The translations under genes were made by a program, and so were the position numbers. A stretch of 64,000 nt of DNA, taken from assembly GCA_963839175.1 (NCBI GenBank), contig CAWIUB010000039.1:62001-126000 (forward strand), read 5' to 3'. The stretch comes from CAWIUB01 sp963839175. Lineage in GTDB: Bacteria > Actinomycetota > Actinomycetes > Mycobacteriales > Jatrophihabitantaceae. This document shows positions 61,647-64,000 of the stretch, one piece after another (the first letter of the stretch is position 1; each line of letters begins with the position of its first letter). The notes beneath the pieces were generated by a model that searched no databases, was not told the DNA's origin, and worked only from the letters and a program-made list of their open reading frames with translations.

Positions 61647-63118
61647 CGGCTGCCTCTTTCCGAGTTGTTCGACCCTAAGTGGGCTGGAGCACTCCGGGAG
61701 TCGAACAAGTCTGGGGGACGGATGCCCGCGTCCAGGCGGAGCAGGTCGGCCTCGGTCTCCCGGCGGACGACCACCGACGCGATCCCGTCGCGAATCGCCA
61801 CAACCGGCGGGCGCGGCAGGTAGTTGTAGTTGCTGGCCATGCTGCGGCAGTACGCGCCCGTCGCGGCGACGGCGATCAGGTCACCCGGTGCGACGTCGGA
61901 CGGCAGCCAGGTGTCGCGCACGACGACGTCGCCACTCTCGCAGTGCTTGCCCACTACGCGGGCGAGTTTCGGCGCTGCGTCGGAGGACCGACTGGCGATC
62001 GTGCAGGTATAGGCGGCGTCGTACAGGGCGGTGCGGATGTTGTCGCTCATGCCGCCGTCGACCGAGATGTAGGACCGGGTCAAATTCCCGTCGAGCGCGA
62101 TGTCCTTGACGGTGCCGACCTCGTACACGGTGATCGCGCTCGGCCCGACGATCGCGCGGCCGGGCTCGACCGTCAGCCTGGGCGGGGGCAGGCCCGCGGC
62201 TCGGCACTCACGTTCGACGATCGCCTGCAATCGCTCGGCGATCTGCTTCGGCGACTCGGGATCGTCCGCGTGGACATAGGCGATGCCGAGGCCACCACCC
62301 AGATTGACTTCAGCGATCTCGATGCCGTGCCCGTCGCGGATCGTGGCCGCGAGGCCGATGACCCGGTGCGCCGCGACCTCGAAGCCCGCGGTGTCGAAGA
62401 TCTGCGAGCCGATGTGGGAGTGCAGGCCGCCGAGATCGAGGAAGTCGGCGGCCAGCACTGCCTCGACGGCGTCTTCTGCCGCGCCACCGGTGAGCGAGAA
62501 GCCGAACTTCTGGTCCTCATGCGCGGTCGCGATGAACTCGTGTGTGTGGGCCTCGACGCCGACCGTCACGCGGACGAGGACGCGCTGGCGCGTCCCCCGC
62601 GCGTCCGCTAGCGCCGCAAGCCGCTGGATCTCGGTGAGGGAATCGACGACGATCGTGCCAACGCCAGCAGCGACCCCACGTTCGAGCTCACGCACCGACT
62701 TGTTGTTGCCGTGCATCGCGATGCGATGCGGTGGAAAACCCGCGGCCAGCGCGACGGCTAGCTCCCCGCCGGTGCAGACGTCGAGGCCCAGGCCCTCCTC
62801 CGCAATCCACCGGGCCACAGTCGTGCACAGAAAGGCCTTGCCCGCGTAGTAGACCTCCGCGCCGGCGAACGCGGCGGCGTAGGCGCGGGCGCGGTGGCGC
62901 AGGTCGTCCTCGTCCAGCAGCAGGGTGGGTGTGCCGTGCGCCCTCACCAGGTCGGTGACCGCAGCGCCGCCGAGGTGCAGAACCCCGTCGATTCGGGTCG
63001 CCGAGGTGGGCCAGATGGCCGGGTCGAGGTCGTTGACATCGTCCGGCGCTGCCGACGGCGACGCCTCGGGCAGCACGTCCGCGTGCCGTGGCCCGGCCGG
63101 ATGTGCCGACCTGCTCAC
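61643..63118 (-). CDS. lysA: Diaminopimelate decarboxylase
   Basis: A 491-residue PLP enzyme making lysine from meso-diaminopimelate. The PLP Lys is in VYYAGKAFLCTTV; other conserved parts are GLHSHIGSQIFDTAGF, VNLGGGLGIAYV and GKHCESGDVVVRD. GTG 63118 is chosen, since homology starts soon after; the start is not certain. The last 25 or so residues (after RETEADLLRLDAG) exceed the mycobacterial protein and are encoded largely by the dispersed element at 61665-61708. Confidence 0.93.
   Translation of the reverse strand: MSRSAHPAGPRHADVLPEASPSAAPDDVNDLDPAIWPTSATRIDGVLHLGGAAVTDLVRAHGTPTLLLDEDDLRHRARAYAAAFAGAEVYYAGKAFLCTTVARWIAEEGLGLDVCTGGELAVALAAGFPPHRIAMHGNNKSVRELERGVAAGVGTIVVDSLTEIQRLAALADARGTRQRVLVRVTVGVEAHTHEFIATAHEDQKFGFSLTGGAAEDAVEAVLAADFLDLGGLHSHIGSQIFDTAGFEVAAHRVIGLAATIRDGHGIEIAEVNLGGGLGIAYVHADDPESPKQIAERLQAIVERECRAAGLPPPRLTVEPGRAIVGPSAITVYEVGTVKDIALDGNLTRSYISVDGGMSDNIRTALYDAAYTCTIASRSSDAAPKLARVVGKHCESGDVVVRDTWLPSDVAPGDLIAVAATGAYCRSMASNYNYLPRPPVVAIRDGIASVVVRRETEADLLRLDAGIRPPDLFDSRSAPAHLGSNNSERGSR
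61665..61708. repeat. Dispersed 44-bp inverted-repeat element, copy B (inside lysA 3' end)
   Basis: TTGTTCGACC, 11 bases, GGAGCAC, 6 bases, AGTCGAACAA: the same order and spacing as 6766-6809. The outer arms pair over 9 bases (TTGTTCGAC with GTCGAACAA). It lies within the last coding codons of lysA. Confidence 0.65.
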
Positions 63119-63180
63119 TGAACGTTCACGCTTCGCTGCCAAGGGCCATGCGGCACCAAGCCCGCTGTGCCCATCGATTC

Positions 63181-63195
63181 GCTCGCTACGCGAGC
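63181..63195. terminator. Small hairpin in the argS-lysA spacer
   Basis: GCTCGC-TAC-GCGAGC, six paired bases and a 3-base loop, between argS and lysA on the minus strand. It may modulate read-through. The spacer is otherwise 88 bp without a gene. Confidence 0.3.
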
Positions 63196-63206
63196 TCATC
63201 CACAGC

Positions 63207-64000
63207 TCACATCCGCTCGGGGGCGTGCACGCCGAGGAAGCCAAGGCCGTTCGCGAGCACGACGCGGGTGGCCTCGCACAGCCACAGCCGGGCATCGGTG
63301 AGCCGCGTGGCCGGTTCATCGCCCAGCGGGAGCACCCGGCACACGTCGTAGAAGCGGTGATATGTGCCCGCTAGCACCTCGAGGTAATGCGCGACCCGGT
63401 GCGGGGCACGCAGCTCGGCGGCAGACGCGACGACACGCGGGAACTCGCCGAGTGCGCCGAGCAAGTCCGTCTCGCGGTCGTGGTCCAACAGGCCCAGGTC
63501 CGGATCCGGCGCGCGCACGATGCCGAGTTCGGCGGCGTTGCGCTGCAGCGAGGCGAGGCGCGCGTGCGCGTACTGCACGTAGTAGACGGGGTTGTCGCTC
63601 GTCTGCCGCGCCCAAAGGTCCAGGTCCAGGTCGATGCTCTGGTCGGTCGAGTACCGGGCGAGCGCATACCGTGCGGCGTCCGCACCGATCGCCTCGACCA
63701 GATCGGACAGCAGCACCAGCGTCCCGGCCCGCTTGCTCATCCGCACCGGCTCGCCGTCCTTGACCAAGTTGACCAGCTGGCCGACGAGAATTTCGAGCGT
63801 CTCGTCGGGGTCATCACCGAAACAGGTCACCATCGCCCGCAGCCGGTTGACGTAGCCGTGGTGATCTGCACCGAGCATGATCACGACCTTGTCGAAGCCG
63901 CGTTCGCGCTTGTCGAGGTAGTACGCGCAATCGGCCGCGAAGTACGTCCATTCGCCATTGCCGCGGACGAGCACCCGATCGCGGTCGTCGCCGTACGCCG
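63207..64000 (-). CDS. argS: Arginyl-tRNA synthetase, C-terminal part
   Basis: The last 264 residues of ArgS; the frame remains open to the window end (YGDDRDRVLVRGNGEW is its first readable part), so the N-terminus lies beyond. It charges tRNA-Arg. The KMSKS-type loop is VRMSKRAGTLVLL, and the anticodon-binding DALR region runs through LARLASLQRNAAELG to HRFYDVCRVLPLGD. It sits upstream of lysA as in M. tuberculosis. Confidence 0.96.
   Translation of the reverse strand, partial: AYGDDRDRVLVRGNGEWTYFAADCAYYLDKRERGFDKVVIMLGADHHGYVNRLRAMVTCFGDDPDETLEILVGQLVNLVKDGEPVRMSKRAGTLVLLSDLVEAIGADAARYALARYSTDQSIDLDLDLWARQTSDNPVYYVQYAHARLASLQRNAAELGIVRAPDPDLGLLDHDRETDLLGALGEFPRVVASAAELRAPHRVAHYLEVLAGTYHRFYDVCRVLPLGDEPATRLTDARLWLCEATRVVLANGLGFLGVHAPERM

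Noticed and set aside
60330..61823. 497-codon frame antisense to hom
   Set aside because: hom and its ACT domain are clear on the minus strand; no recognisable product in the antisense frame.

Overview
The window is a high-GC actinobacterial chromosome segment. Translation starts are often GTG, stop/start overlaps of the ATGA and GTGA type are common, and some genes look leaderless. From remembered gene order, the backbone follows the Mycobacterium tuberculosis Rv1292-Rv1327c block nearly end to end: argS, lysA, hom, thrC, thrB, rho, rpmE, prfA, prmC, a Sua5-type gene, wecA, the atp operon, a DUF2550 gene, a cobalamin adenosyltransferase, murA, nucS, methylmalonyl-CoA epimerase, a thiolase, a thioredoxin-TPR protein, glgB and glgE. 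Nothing in the window shows the genus, and nothing requires a mycolate-bearing host. No rRNA, tRNA, CRISPR, integrase or intact transposase was found.

Layout. 1-6.7 kb (+): the GlgE alpha-glucan operon, with glgE (5' end outside the window), treS, mak and glgB. 6.7-9 kb: a pirin gene facing a thioredoxin-TPR gene across a strong hairpin. 9-32 kb: an acyl-CoA and B12 block. It has an isobutyryl-CoA-mutase-type large subunit, a glutaryl-CoA dehydrogenase-like enzyme, MeaB, a thiolase, an epimerase, crotonyl-CoA carboxylase/reductase (Ccr), a tandem-fused 3-hydroxyacyl-CoA dehydrogenase, an aldehyde dehydrogenase, ethylmalonyl-CoA mutase (Ecm), a single-module 3-hydroxybutyryl-CoA dehydrogenase and a PduO-type adenosyltransferase. 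Between these lie NucS, MurA, a DivIVA-like protein and small proteins. 32-41.5 kb (-): wecA, two small membrane proteins, atpBEFHAGDC and a DUF2550 gene. 41.5-44.7 kb (-): Sua5-type gene, prmC, prfA, rpmE. 44.8-56.1 kb: an accessory block separating rpmE from rho, with an alpha-glucoside-type ABC importer lacking an ATPase, two uncharacterised proteins, a metallophosphoesterase, a ParB-like protein and an LpqY-SugABC-like trehalose importer. 56.2-64 kb (-): rho and the aspartate-family genes thrB, thrC, hom and lysA, ending in argS (5' end outside the window).

How the genes fit together. Trehalose brought in by LpqY-SugABC could enter the TreS, Mak, GlgE and GlgB route at the other end of the window and become branched glucan. 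The central block can make crotonyl-CoA from acetyl-CoA (thiolase, 3-hydroxybutyryl-CoA dehydrogenase, an unseen dehydratase) or from glutaryl-CoA. Ccr, the epimerase and Ecm would then carry it to methylsuccinyl-CoA, while IcmA interconverts butyryl- and isobutyryl-CoA. MeaB and the adenosyltransferase would serve the two B12 mutases. The later ethylmalonyl-CoA pathway enzymes and the IcmB subunit are not in the window.

The window is mostly well-known housekeeping and central metabolism; I did not find a clearly new multi-gene system. The best leads are regulatory and repeat structures. They include a 44-bp element present twice with identical internal spacing, one copy forming the lysA 3' end. 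A perfect 22-bp palindrome overlaps the icmA promoter. A 12-bp palindrome carries mirror-image -10 elements for murA and the adenosyltransferase gene. A 16-bp-stem hairpin lies between an importer's binding-protein and permease genes.
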